Part shown: positions 1 through 8,600 of the stretch, piece by piece
How positions within the stretch are numbered: the first letter of the stretch is position 1
Layout: every line of letters starts with the position of its first letter
From: Sphingosinicella sp963974575
GTDB taxonomy: Bacteria; Pseudomonadota; Alphaproteobacteria; Sphingomonadales; Sphingomonadaceae
Length of the DNA: 64,000 bases
NCBI RefSeq assembly: GCF_963974575.1
Contig: NZ_CAXBBQ010000007.1
Coordinates: 1 to 64,000 of the forward strand
Direction: 5' to 3'
Notes under the pieces: generated by a model
The model's input: the letters and a program-made list of their open reading frames with translations, nothing else
The model's database searches: none
What the model was told of the DNA's origin: nothing
Made by a program: the position numbers and the translations under genes

Positions 1-22
1 CCTCAACCTCGCCGCCGTCCGC

Positions 23-571
23 CTATGGCTGAAGTCTTTTGTCAACGCGGCCTAGCTTTCGGCGAGCTTCGGTATATGCGTTTCGAAAATCAACTAAACT
101 CATGTCGGGCCTCCATACGGAAGAGTCCTCCACGCTTTGAATTTCGAGGGCGTGATAACCGTAAGAAACGACGTTGATTAGGCCGCGAGCTTTTCCCGAC
201 GACAAATCCTTGAACAGTTCAGGCCAATGCCGATCGACACGCGATTCCTGCCCAGGGGCAACTCGAAGCTCCCCTGGAATGTCACCTGACAGGGGCACAA
301 TCTCCGTCCAAAGAGACTCTTCATAAGCGCCATAGGCGCTGTCAGGTGCGGCCCCTGCGATAATCCTCGCTGCGGTGCTCTTGCCAACACCTCCGCTACC
401 AAAAATAGGAATCCTCACGTAACCCTTAGTCATGCGGTGATAGCTTCGTTTCACGAGGCGCATTATACTTGGCGAGGATTTTGCAATCGCTCCCAAAGCG
501 CCAAGAGCCTTTCCCCCGACGATAACCGTCTCGCTTATAGTCACTAAGCCCCCCTCAGACTGTGAAATCAC
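23..571 (-). CDS. P-loop NTPase/GTPase-like protein, possibly truncated
   Basis: A 182-residue protein with a clear Walker A motif, GSGGVGKST, at residues 58-66, after a hydrophobic Gly/Ala-rich N-terminal stretch (about 15-32) and a basic patch. The segment after the P-loop resembles the start of a small GTPase-like domain, but I cannot find convincing later GTPase motifs such as an NKxD. The protein ends abruptly in a basic tail, and another frame stays open for a few codons past the stop, so it may be frameshifted or shortened; the left window edge prevents a decision. Codon use is visibly more AT-rich than in all genes to the right, which hints at horizontal acquisition. Function unknown; NTP binding is the only supported property. 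Confidence 0.55.
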   Translation of the reverse strand: MISQSEGGLVTISETVIVGGKALGALGAIAKSSPSIMRLVKRSYHRMTKGYVRIPIFGSGGVGKSTAARIIAGAAPDSAYGAYEESLWTEIVPLSGDIPGELRVAPGQESRVDRHWPELFKDLSSGKARGLINVVSYGYHALEIQSVEDSSVWRPDMSLVDFRNAYTEARRKLGRVDKRLQP

Positions 572-805
572 GACATAGCGTAGGGAAATGCATCTGTCAT
601 GGTGAGGAGGCAGGCCCTGTCAGGAAAATGCTCCCAATGCTGAGTGGCTCAGTCCGCGAAGCTGAAGTTTAAACCTGTGATCGTAAATTTCCAATTGCGG
701 TCCACTTTAGCCGCACAAGTTCATCATCCGGAAATTTCTCTATTAGGACACTGTAGATTGAGCCAGAAGCTTCTAAGAAGATGGCGTCTCTCACACTTAT
801 CCCCC
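572..805. other. AT-richer gap with no convincing gene
   Basis: This stretch lies between the P-loop protein and the Lrp-type regulator. An open frame on the minus strand through about 669-800 ends at a stop near 669 but has no plausible start of its own; it could be the eroded end of a gene. No tRNA, transposase fragment or terminator is visible. Base composition matches the left edge more than the rest of the window. Confidence 0.4.
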
Positions 806-1270
806 TCAAACCGGCACCGCCGTCTTGTAGACGATCGGCCGTAGCGCGAAGCTCGTCGTCACCTGCGCCACCCCCTCGATGCGGGTGAGCCGTCGCAGCA
901 CATCCTCGAAATCGGCGAGTGAGGGGACGAGGACGCGGAGCTGGTAGTCGGCTTCGCCGGTCATCAGGTAACATTCCATCACCTCCGGGAAGGCGGCGAC
1001 GGCGGTTTCGAAGATGTCGAGGTGCTTTTCGTCCTGCTGATTGAGCCGCACGCGCACGAAGGCGCTGATCGTGAGGCCGACCTGATCGGGGCTGACCAGC
1101 GCGACATAGCCGGTGATGATGCCCGCCGCCTCCAGCTGGCGCACGCGGCGCAGGCACGGGCTCGGCGACAGGCCGACCTTCTCCGAAAGCTCCTGATTGG
1201 TGATGCGCCCGTCTTCCTGAAGGCATTCGAGGATTTTGACATCAAGCGCGTCGAGCGGTTGGATTGGCAT
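806..1270 (-). CDS. Lrp/AsnC-family transcriptional regulator
   Basis: A 154-residue regulator with an N-terminal winged helix-turn-helix (about residues 5-55, LDALDVKILECLQEDGRIT region) and a C-terminal ligand-binding RAM/ACT-like domain (about 70-150) with the usual effector-loop region around GEADYQLRV. The start at 1270 is chosen because AGGAAG lies just upstream; an in-frame start further out would add 17 unconserved residues. It is divergent from the 2-oxoacid dehydrogenase E1 gene with 130 bp between starts. That is the arrangement of mdeR and mdeB in Pseudomonas putida, so local control by an amino acid (for example methionine or a branched-chain amino acid) is likely but inferred. 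Confidence 0.9.
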   Translation of the reverse strand: MPIQPLDALDVKILECLQEDGRITNQELSEKVGLSPSPCLRRVRQLEAAGIITGYVALVSPDQVGLTISAFVRVRLNQQDEKHLDIFETAVAAFPEVMECYLMTGEADYQLRVLVPSLADFEDVLRRLTRIEGVAQVTTSFALRPIVYKTAVPV

Positions 1271-1400
1271 GAAATTGCTTCCTGTCGGTTTCCGGCAATC
1301 GTTTCTGCCAAAACGCGCCACCTGTCGAGCCCATTTCGCAAGGACCGCGCGCGCCTACGCGTAATATATGGACGGCTGGCACAGTGCGCGGAGCGACAAG

Positions 1401-3728
1401 ATGACAGTGACGGTTTCCAGCCCCGATACGGTGAGCACGCTCGAAGACCTGGAGACGCGGCTGCGCTGGCTGGCGGCGTGGACGATCCACAACGCGAACC
1501 ACATCCGCGAGAACGTGGACGGCATCAAGGTGGGCGGGCATCAGGCGAGCTGCGCTTCGATGAGCGCGATCATGGCGGCGCTGTATTTCCACGCGCTGGG
1601 GCCGAACGACCGCGTGGCGGTGAAGCCGCACGCCGGGCCGCTGCTCCACGCGATCCACTACATGCTGGGGAACGAGAGCCTGGACAGGCTGAAGGCGTTT
1701 CGCGGGCTGGGCGGCGTGCAATCCTACCCTTCGCGCACCAAGGACGTGATCCCGGTGGATTTCTCGACCGGATCGGTGGGGCTCGGCGTCGCGATCACGG
1801 CGTTCGCGAGCCTTGTGCAGGACTATATGGTCGCGCACGGGCTGATGGCGGAGGCGGACACGGGCCGCATGATCGCGCTGATGGGCGACGCGGAACTCGA
1901 CGAGGGCAATATCTATGAATGCCTGATCGAGGCGTACAAGCACGACATCCGCAACTGCTGGTGGATCGTGGATTATAACCGGCAGTCGCTGGACGCGACG
2001 ACGGCCGACCGGATGTTCCGCCGCTTCGACGACATCTTCGAAACCTGCGGCTGGCGCGTGGTGACGCTGAAGCACGGGCGGCACCAGCGCGCGGCATTCA
2101 AGGAGCCGGGCGGGCAGGCGCTCGCGGACTGGATCGACAATTGCCCGAACGCCGAATATGCGGCGCTCACCTACCAGGGCGGGGCGGCGTGGCGCGCGCG
2201 GCTGGAGGCGGACATCGGCAGCGTGCGCGGCGTGAAGGCGCTGCTCGGCAAGCGCGACGATGCGGCGCTCGCGGAGTTGATGACGAACCTCGGCGGGCAT
2301 TGCCTTGAAACGCTGAAAGACGCGTTCGACGGGGCGAAGGACGACCGGCCGACGATTTTCATCGCCTATACGATCAAGGGCTATGGCCTGCCGCTCGCCG
2401 GGCACAAGGACAATCATTCCGGGCTGATGACGCCGGCGCAGATCGCGGAGCTGCGCGGGCGGCTCGGCATCGCCGAGGGCGAGGAATGGGAGCCTTGGGC
2501 GGGGCTTGGCGGCAACGCTGCGGCGGCGGCGAAGGCGATGCTGGAGGCCGCGCCGATCCGCCAGCAGAAGGACGCGCGGCCGATCGATTCCGTGCCCGTG
2601 CCGACGCTGGACGCGCCGCGCGAGGCGGAGCAATCGACGCAGGCAGCGTTCGGGAAGATACTCTTCGAGCTGGCCAAATCGGGCCATCCGCTCGCCGCGC
2701 GGATCGTGACGACGTCGCCCGACGTGACGGTCTCCACGAACCTCGGCGGCTGGGTGAACCAGCGCGGGCTGTTCCGGCGGCAGGATCTTGCCGACGTGTT
2801 CCAGAAGGCGAAGATTCCTTCGGCGCAGAAATGGTCCGGCGCGCCTGCGGGGCAGCACATCGAACTCGGCATCGCGGAGAACAATCTGTTCCTCGTGCTC
2901 GGCGCGCTGGGGCTTGCGGGCGACCTGTTCGGTGAGCAATTGATGCCGGTGGGGACGGTGTATGATCCCTTCATCGCGCGCGGGCTCGATGCGCTGAACT
3001 ACGCCTGCTATCAGGACGCGCGCTTCATGCTGGTGGCGACGCCTTCGGGCGTGACGCTGGGGCCGGAAGGCGGCGCGCACCAATCGATCAACCCGCCGCT
3101 GATCGCGATGGGGCAGCCGGGGCTGACGCACTACGAGCCTGCATTTGCCGACGAACTCGCGCTGATGATGGAACACGGTTTCCGCCACATGCAGGCAGCG
3201 GACGGCGGATCGATCTATTTCCGCCTGACCACGCGCACCATCCTGCAGGCGCGGCGCGAGGACGATGCGTGGCAGGCGGATGCGCTGAAGGGCGCATACT
3301 GGCTGCGGCAATCGGCGGAAGGCAGCGAGGCTGCGGTCGTGGCGATGGGCGCGGTGATGCCCGATGCGATCGCGGCGTGGGAGCTGCTGGAGGCGGACCT
3401 GCCGGGGCTTGGGCTGCTCGCGGTCACTTCGCCGACGCTGCTGCACCGCGACTGGAGCGCGGCGCGCGCGGCGCGCTGGCAGGGGCGCGCGAAAGAGACG
3501 TCGCACATCGAAACGCTGCTCGGCACGCTGGCGCCGAACGCGGGTCTGGTGACGGTACTCGACGGGTCTCCGGCGGCGCTGTCGTGGATCGGCGGGGTGC
3601 AGGGCCACCGCGTCAGCCCGCTCGGCGTCGACCGCTTCGGGCAGACCGGCAACCTTGCGGACACGTATCGCATCCACCGCCTGAACGCGGATGCGATCGT
3701 GGAGGCAGCGGCGGAGCTGTTCCTCTAG
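1401..3728 (+). CDS. Homodimeric 2-oxoacid dehydrogenase E1 (MdeB/AceE-like)
   Basis: A 775-residue thiamine diphosphate enzyme of the transketolase/AceE-like E1 family, shorter than pyruvate dehydrogenase AceE (about 890 residues) and close to MdeB-type 2-oxobutyrate dehydrogenases. The ThDP/Mg motif runs from GDAE (162) to DYNRQS (191). The N-terminal KVGGHQASCASM region and the central pyrimidine-binding half (ELGIAENNLFLVLGALGLAG) are intact. The start at 1401 has GGAGCG upstream; an in-frame ATG at 1368 lacks a good site. It should decarboxylate a 2-oxoacid and pass the acyl group to a lipoyl E2 encoded elsewhere. Unlike P. putida there is no mdeA methionine gamma-lyase beside it, so the substrate may be another amino-acid-derived oxoacid. 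Its stop overlaps the stop of the phospholipase gene at CTAG. Confidence 0.85.
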   Translation: MTVTVSSPDTVSTLEDLETRLRWLAAWTIHNANHIRENVDGIKVGGHQASCASMSAIMAALYFHALGPNDRVAVKPHAGPLLHAIHYMLGNESLDRLKAFRGLGGVQSYPSRTKDVIPVDFSTGSVGLGVAITAFASLVQDYMVAHGLMAEADTGRMIALMGDAELDEGNIYECLIEAYKHDIRNCWWIVDYNRQSLDATTADRMFRRFDDIFETCGWRVVTLKHGRHQRAAFKEPGGQALADWIDNCPNAEYAALTYQGGAAWRARLEADIGSVRGVKALLGKRDDAALAELMTNLGGHCLETLKDAFDGAKDDRPTIFIAYTIKGYGLPLAGHKDNHSGLMTPAQIAELRGRLGIAEGEEWEPWAGLGGNAAAAAKAMLEAAPIRQQKDARPIDSVPVPTLDAPREAEQSTQAAFGKILFELAKSGHPLAARIVTTSPDVTVSTNLGGWVNQRGLFRRQDLADVFQKAKIPSAQKWSGAPAGQHIELGIAENNLFLVLGALGLAGDLFGEQLMPVGTVYDPFIARGLDALNYACYQDARFMLVATPSGVTLGPEGGAHQSINPPLIAMGQPGLTHYEPAFADELALMMEHGFRHMQAADGGSIYFRLTTRTILQARREDDAWQADALKGAYWLRQSAEGSEAAVVAMGAVMPDAIAAWELLEADLPGLGLLAVTSPTLLHRDWSAARAARWQGRAKETSHIETLLGTLAPNAGLVTVLDGSPAALSWIGGVQGHRVSPLGVDRFGQTGNLADTYRIHRLNADAIVEAAAELFL

Positions 3729-5788
3729 GCCGGATCGCTGATGCTGTGACGGCCGGTTTCAATGCGGCCCGCGAAGCGCTGCTCGAAGCCGGGGGCGGTG
3801 ACGGTGAGGTCGTACCAGCCGTGCGAATCCTTCGCGGACCAGACGTGGGCGGCTTTCAGCGGCTGCGAGATGGCGCCGTAATGCTCGCTGCGCAACGTGG
3901 CTTCGCCGCGTGATGTGAGTTTCAGCGCCGGGCCTTTGCGGTCGTAGCGTGCCGTCACGATGGGCGGCGCGGCGTTTTGCGCGAGCGAGCCTTTGATTGC
4001 GCGCACGAAGCCGTTCGGGCCGATCAGCCAGAGGTCGAACGCGCCGTCCGCTTCCACCGCCCAGTCGTCGGAAAGGCGCTTGCCGGCTTCCACGGTGTAG
4101 CGGCGCGGGATGCGGTCGAGGTTCCGCTTGTCGTAGACGTGGAACACCGCGCCCGCCGTGCCGGTGTTCGCGAAATCGACCGTGACGGCGCGGCGCTTCG
4201 CATCGACGCGCATGTCGGCGTGGAGCTCGTAGGGCAGCGCGCGCGAGGGGCGGGTGCCCGCCTCCTGCCAGAGCGGCTGCGGGGTTTCCGGCGGCATGAT
4301 CTTCGGGCGCTGCATGTGCGCAAGGACGACGCTCGAGGCGCCCGTCACCGGCGGCAGCGGCGGGAAGCTTGGGTCCGACGGCGCGGCGAAATCGAACGCG
4401 GAGGTGAGATCGCCGCTCACCGCGCGGTGCCACGGGCTGATCGCGGGGATCGTGATGTCGAAACGCTTTTCGAGGAACTGGCCGATCGAGGTGTGGTCCA
4501 TCACTTCGGACGTGACCCAGCCGCCGCGGCTCCACGGCGAGACGACGTACATCGGCACGCGCGGCCCCATCGCCCACGGGCGGACCTTGCCGCTGATGTC
4601 GTCGGTGGGGTCGGTGTATTTGCCGGCGGTGTCGTTGAAATAATGTCCTGCGATCGGCATCGTCGTCTTGCCGCAGAGATTCCCCTCCACATCGTAGGAC
4701 GGCGGCGCCGCGGGGGGGACGTGATCGAACTGGCCGTCGTTCTCGTCGAAGGTGAGGAAGAAGGCAGTCTTCGCCCAGACTTCGGGATTCGATGTCAGCG
4801 CATCGAGGACCATCGCGGTGAATTCAGCGCCCTGCAGCGGCGTCGAGGCGCTCGGGTGCTCGGACCATTCCTTGGGTGGCAGCACCCACGAGACGGCGGG
4901 GAGCGTGCCGTTCTTCACATCGTCCGCGAGCTGGAGCAGCGTGTATTCGCTCATGCCGCGCTTGTAGAGTTCGGACCCCGGCTTCGCCTCGCGGAAGCTC
5001 TGCGAGCCGAGGCAGCCGTGCATCGCGCCCGTCCAGTTGTCGTTCGGATCCTGATAGATGCGCCAATCGATGCCCGCATCTTGCAATACGTCGGGGATTG
5101 TCGGCCAGGTGAGCGCATTGCCCTGATAGGTGTAGCCCGGCGACGGGAGCGCGCCCTTCACCCAGCAGCGGAGATTGTTCGGCTCCGAATTCACATCGGT
5201 GCAATTCTCGCCCTTCGCGACCGCTTGCGGATCGAAGCTGGAGCCGGTCCAGAACACGATGCGGTTGGGATCGGTGCCTGATGTCACCGAGCAGTGATAG
5301 GCGTCGCAGATCGTGAAATTCTCGGCGAGCGCGAACTGGAAGGGAATGTCCTCGCGCCGGTAATAGCCCATCGAATAGGGGTTCTTGTAGCGCGGCCATT
5401 CGCCGAAGCGGCCCTGGCTCCACGCGGCCTGCGCGTCAGAAAAGCTGTGCGGCGTGCCGGGCACCTTCAGCGCATCGGTGGTCTTCGTGTCGAGATGGTA
5501 GGGCGGAAGCTCGCGCTTGCCGTCCGATTGCTGCCAGACGGTGCGGTCGCCGCGCATCGGGATCGGGTGACGATCGCCGAAGCCGCGTACGCCGCGCATC
5601 GTGCCGAAATAATGATCGAAGGAGCGATTCTCCTGCATCAGGATGACGATGTGCTGCACGTCCTTGATCGTGCCCGTGACGCGCGCGGGGGCGATCGCCA
5701 TGGCGCGCGCGATGCTGGCCGGAAGCGCGGAGAGCGCGGCGCCGGCTGCGGCGGTGCGGAGGAAATTGCGGCGGCTGGTGTCGGTCAT
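3725..5788 (-). CDS. Tat-exported phosphocholine-type phospholipase C
   Basis: A 687-residue member of the phospholipase C/acid phosphatase (PlcH/PlcN) family. Residues 5-11, SRRNFLR, followed by an Ala-rich hydrophobic stretch form a twin-arginine signal. The catalytic-domain hallmark QENRSFDHYFG follows near residue 57, and the metal-site motif TFDENDGQFDHV lies in the middle. Two beta-sandwich domains typical of the phosphocholine-specific subfamily make up the last ~180 residues. The start at 5788 has GAAAGG upstream. It would cleave phosphatidylcholine or similar lipids in the periplasm or outside the cell, releasing phosphorylated head groups. It lies 22 bp downstream of phnE in the same direction, so the released organophosphate is a plausible cargo of the adjacent transporter. 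Exact lipid specificity is unknown. Confidence 0.88.
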   Translation of the reverse strand: MTDTSRRNFLRTAAAGAALSALPASIARAMAIAPARVTGTIKDVQHIVILMQENRSFDHYFGTMRGVRGFGDRHPIPMRGDRTVWQQSDGKRELPPYHLDTKTTDALKVPGTPHSFSDAQAAWSQGRFGEWPRYKNPYSMGYYRREDIPFQFALAENFTICDAYHCSVTSGTDPNRIVFWTGSSFDPQAVAKGENCTDVNSEPNNLRCWVKGALPSPGYTYQGNALTWPTIPDVLQDAGIDWRIYQDPNDNWTGAMHGCLGSQSFREAKPGSELYKRGMSEYTLLQLADDVKNGTLPAVSWVLPPKEWSEHPSASTPLQGAEFTAMVLDALTSNPEVWAKTAFFLTFDENDGQFDHVPPAAPPSYDVEGNLCGKTTMPIAGHYFNDTAGKYTDPTDDISGKVRPWAMGPRVPMYVVSPWSRGGWVTSEVMDHTSIGQFLEKRFDITIPAISPWHRAVSGDLTSAFDFAAPSDPSFPPLPPVTGASSVVLAHMQRPKIMPPETPQPLWQEAGTRPSRALPYELHADMRVDAKRRAVTVDFANTGTAGAVFHVYDKRNLDRIPRRYTVEAGKRLSDDWAVEADGAFDLWLIGPNGFVRAIKGSLAQNAAPPIVTARYDRKGPALKLTSRGEATLRSEHYGAISQPLKAAHVWSAKDSHGWYDLTVTAPGFEQRFAGRIETGRHSISDPA

Positions 5789-5810
5789 CGTGCGCCTTTC
5801 ATTTGAGGGG

Positions 5811-6803
5811 TCAGAGCGCCGCGCGGCGCAGGTGCGCGGCCGCCCGGTCGAGGAGGAAAACCACGAGGAAAATAACGACGAGGATCGTGCCGACATGGCC
5901 GTAGTCGTACATGTCGTAGCGGCCTTTCAGTTCCTGCCCGATGCCGCCCGCGCCGACGATGCCGATGACGGTCGCCATGCGCATGTTGCGGTCGAGGACA
6001 TAAAGCGCGGCGGCGATGAAGCGCGGCATCGCCTGCGGCAACACCGCCCAGCGAAGCTGCGCGAGCATGGTGGCGCCGCCGGCCGCGAGCGCTTCCTGCG
6101 GGCGCGGGTCCAGCCCCTCCATGTCTTCGCCGTAGACCTTGCCGAGATAGCCCGCGCCGTAGAAGGCGAGCGCGAGAATGCCCGCGATCGGCCCGAAGCC
6201 ATAGGCGATGACGAGGAACAGCGCGCTGATCATCTCGGGGATCGAGCGCAGCAGGCTGATCGCCGCGCCCGCGACGCCGCGCAGCGCGGGCGAATGCGTG
6301 ATGTTACGCGCTGCGCCGAGCGCGAGCGGAAAGCCGACGAGGATCGCGATCACCGTGCCCCACAGTGCGATCTCGAGCGTTTCCAGCATCTTCGCGGCAA
6401 CGTGGACGAGATAGCCCACAGGCTCGACGAGAACCGTGGTGCGTTCGGTGTGCGGCTCCATCTCAAGCGTATCGGGATTGAGCGCCTGCGTCGTGGTTTC
6501 CGCAGTTTCGATGCGTGCGAAGGGGGGCAGATGCCGGGGATCGAAATTCTCGATCCGGCTCACTTCGGTGCGCGTGGAGATTTGCAGTGGAAACAGCTTA
6601 CCCGCGACCGCGCCGAAACCGTCGGCGACTTCCGATTCCGGCACGATGCCGACCGCGGCAAGCGCGGCCTCGCCGGTCATCGAAATCATGCGTCCCATTT
6701 CGACGCGCTGGCCGGTGATCCAGAGCAATGCGAACGCCATGATGACGATGGCGACCGTGCGGGTTCCGAACGGGGCCGGATAATTCCAGGCAGCGGTGTT
6801 CAT
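5811..6803 (-). CDS. phnE: Phosphonate-type ABC transporter permease PhnE
   Basis: A 330-residue inner-membrane permease. The C-terminal part is a normal PhnE/binding-protein-dependent permease domain with several membrane helices and the EAA-like loop (MEGLDPRPQEALAAGGATMLAQLRWAVLP). Between the first membrane helix (about 18-33) and the second (about 125-145) lies an extra hydrophilic segment of about 90 residues, probably periplasmic, which makes it longer than the ~260-270 residue PhnE of E. coli. The ATG overlaps the phnC stop as ATGA, so the two are translationally coupled. It pairs with PhnC and PhnD to import phosphonates, phosphite or small phosphate esters; no C-P lyase or phosphonatase gene is present here. 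Confidence 0.88.
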   Translation of the reverse strand: MNTAAWNYPAPFGTRTVAIVIMAFALLWITGQRVEMGRMISMTGEAALAAVGIVPESEVADGFGAVAGKLFPLQISTRTEVSRIENFDPRHLPPFARIETAETTTQALNPDTLEMEPHTERTTVLVEPVGYLVHVAAKMLETLEIALWGTVIAILVGFPLALGAARNITHSPALRGVAGAAISLLRSIPEMISALFLVIAYGFGPIAGILALAFYGAGYLGKVYGEDMEGLDPRPQEALAAGGATMLAQLRWAVLPQAMPRFIAAALYVLDRNMRMATVIGIVGAGGIGQELKGRYDMYDYGHVGTILVVIFLVVFLLDRAAAHLRRAAL

Positions 6804-7579
6804 GCCGCGAGCCCTCCGCTGGCGATGGGGACCGGCCCCGCCTCTCCGTAGATTGCGCGGATCGCGTTGCGGTCGAGTTCGGCGGGGGTGCCGTCGAAGA
6901 CCAGCCGCCCGTGGCGCAGAGCGACGACGCGGTCCGCGAAGGTGCGCGCGAGTTCGATCTGGTGGAGACTGCACAGCACGGTCGCGCCGCGCACACGCGC
7001 CTGATCGCGGATGAGCGCGAGAATATCGCTGCTGATACGCGGATCGAGGCTGGCGACGGGTTCGTCCGCAAGCACGATGGCGGGGTCCAGCATGAACGCG
7101 CGCGCGATGCCGACGCGTTGCTGCTGCCCGCCCGAAAGACTGTCCGCCCGGCGGCTCATGTGCGCGGGGTCGAGGCCGACGGAAGCCGCGAGCATACACG
7201 CCTTCGTCTTCAGCGCGTCCGGGAAGAGACCGGCGAGTACGCGCGCCGTGCCGAGCGCGGGGAGCGCGCCAGTCATGATGTTCGCCGCGACGCTGAGGCG
7301 GCCGACGAGATTGAAGCTCTGATGGATCATGCCGATGCGGCGACGGATGGGCTTCATCGTGCGCGGCGTGAGATCGCGGCCTTCGATGATGACGCGGCCC
7401 TCGGTCGGCTCGGCGAGGCGGTTCGCCATGCGCAGCAGCGTCGACTTGCCCGCGCCCGATGGGCCGAGCAGCACGCAGAACTGGCCGCGGGGAACATCGA
7501 GCGAGACATCATCGAGCGCGCGCGTGCCGTCCGGGTAGCGCTTGCCGATCTTGCGGAAGCTGATCGCGGGCGCGTCCAT
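6800..7579 (-). CDS. phnC: Phosphonate-type ABC transporter ATPase PhnC
   Basis: A 259-residue ABC ATPase. Walker A GPSGAGKST is at residues 39-47, the Q-loop is in HQSFNLVGRLSV, the signature is LSGGQQQRV, Walker B is AIVLADEP, and the switch histidine lies in CSLHQIEL. The QSFNL motif and overall length are typical of PhnC. It overlaps phnE by 4 bp and starts 3 bp after phnD, forming a phnD-phnC-phnE transport operon that is probably expressed together with the upstream TonB receptor and downstream phospholipase. Confidence 0.92.
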   Translation of the reverse strand: MDAPAISFRKIGKRYPDGTRALDDVSLDVPRGQFCVLLGPSGAGKSTLLRMANRLAEPTEGRVIIEGRDLTPRTMKPIRRRIGMIHQSFNLVGRLSVAANIMTGALPALGTARVLAGLFPDALKTKACMLAASVGLDPAHMSRRADSLSGGQQQRVGIARAFMLDPAIVLADEPVASLDPRISSDILALIRDQARVRGATVLCSLHQIELARTFADRVVALRHGRLVFDGTPAELDRNAIRAIYGEAGPVPIASGGLAA

Positions 7580-7581
7580 TC

Positions 7582-8493
7582 TCAGCGGTTCGCCGATTTG
7601 GTGAGGATACGACTTTTGAGATCATCGTTGACGAGCGCCATGCGCGATGCGGCGACGTTGAACTTCGATGCCGGGAATTTCACGTCGTAGCCGTCAATGC
7701 GTTTGCCGCCGTAGCCGCGGATCATCTCGGGTGTCATGCCGGGGGCGTGCGCGATGTCGGCGAAGGCGGCGCGGAGTTTCGCCTGCAGCTTCGGCGCCAG
7801 GCGGCTGTTCACAGCGATCGGCGGGTAGGGGATGGGGCTGCTCTTCGCGATCACCTTGAACTTCTTCGGATCGACCGCGCCCTGCCGCACCGCCTTCTCG
7901 TAGGAATCGAACGAGAGCGCAGCGGCATCGACCCGGCCCTGCACCAGCGCGGCAAGGCTGTTCACGTGGCTGCCCGCCATGCGGATCTCGCCGAGATCGC
8001 GAACGGGATCGAGGCCCGCCTCGATGACCATCGCCATCGGGAACACGAAGGACGAGGCGGAATTCACGTCGCCGAATGCGACGCGCTTGCCGCGCAGATC
8101 CTTCACGCTTTTGAAGGGGGCATCCTTGCGCGCGAAGAAACCGGCGTAATAGACGGACTGGCCGTTTTCGACACCGACCGCGAGCAGCTTCGCGCAGCCG
8201 CGCTTCTGCGCCTGTAGGTAAGTGACCGGCCCCATGAAGGCGACATCGGCGCGGCCGCCGCACATCGCCTCCACAACGGCGCCGTAGCTTTGCGCGACCT
8301 TGAGATCGAATTTGATGCCCGTGCTGCGCGATATGGCGTTGAATACCGGCTGATAGTCCGCGATCGTGCCGCTTTCGGTGCCGCCGTCGGCGGGAATGAG
8401 CACGACCGTGAGGGGCTTTGCCGCGGTTTGCGCAAGCGCGGGCGATGCGATGCCGACCAGTGTCGCCAATGCTGCCGTCAGCCAGTGTCTCAT
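7582..8493 (-). CDS. phnD: Phosphonate/phosphite-type substrate-binding protein PhnD
   Basis: A 303-residue periplasmic binding protein with an N-terminal signal peptide ending at ALAQ/TAA. The family core is clear: a first lobe starting VVLIPADGGTESGT, the anchor GGRADVAFMGPVTYL, and the hinge FGDVNSASSFVFP that resembles the phosphonate-binding SxxS/T motif of PhnD. The start at 8493 is preferred because GGAG lies 7 bases upstream; an alternative ATG at 8505 lacks a site. The true ligand (phosphonate, phosphite, phosphocholine or other phosphoester) cannot be read from the sequence; neighbouring phospholipase C favours a head-group phosphoester. Confidence 0.88.
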   Translation of the reverse strand: MRHWLTAALATLVGIASPALAQTAAKPLTVVLIPADGGTESGTIADYQPVFNAISRSTGIKFDLKVAQSYGAVVEAMCGGRADVAFMGPVTYLQAQKRGCAKLLAVGVENGQSVYYAGFFARKDAPFKSVKDLRGKRVAFGDVNSASSFVFPMAMVIEAGLDPVRDLGEIRMAGSHVNSLAALVQGRVDAAALSFDSYEKAVRQGAVDPKKFKVIAKSSPIPYPPIAVNSRLAPKLQAKLRAAFADIAHAPGMTPEMIRGYGGKRIDGYDVKFPASKFNVAASRMALVNDDLKSRILTKSANR

Positions 8494-8600
8494 CCGAGTC
8501 TCCATCGGTGTGTTGAAAACGGAGTCCCTAGAATTCGCGTGTGACAGGTGCGTGATGCGGGCTCATCTCGCTGACCCGGGAAATGAGCCCGCATCCTCCC

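Noticed and set aside
1271..1321. Longer N-terminus of the Lrp-type regulator
   Set aside because: The inner ATG at 1270 has AGGAAG upstream and begins at the conserved helix-turn-helix; the extra residues are not conserved in type.
1242..3677. Long Arg/His-rich open frame opposite the 2-oxoacid dehydrogenase E1
   Set aside because: Antisense frame produced by the high third-position GC of the real gene; low-complexity composition and no domain.
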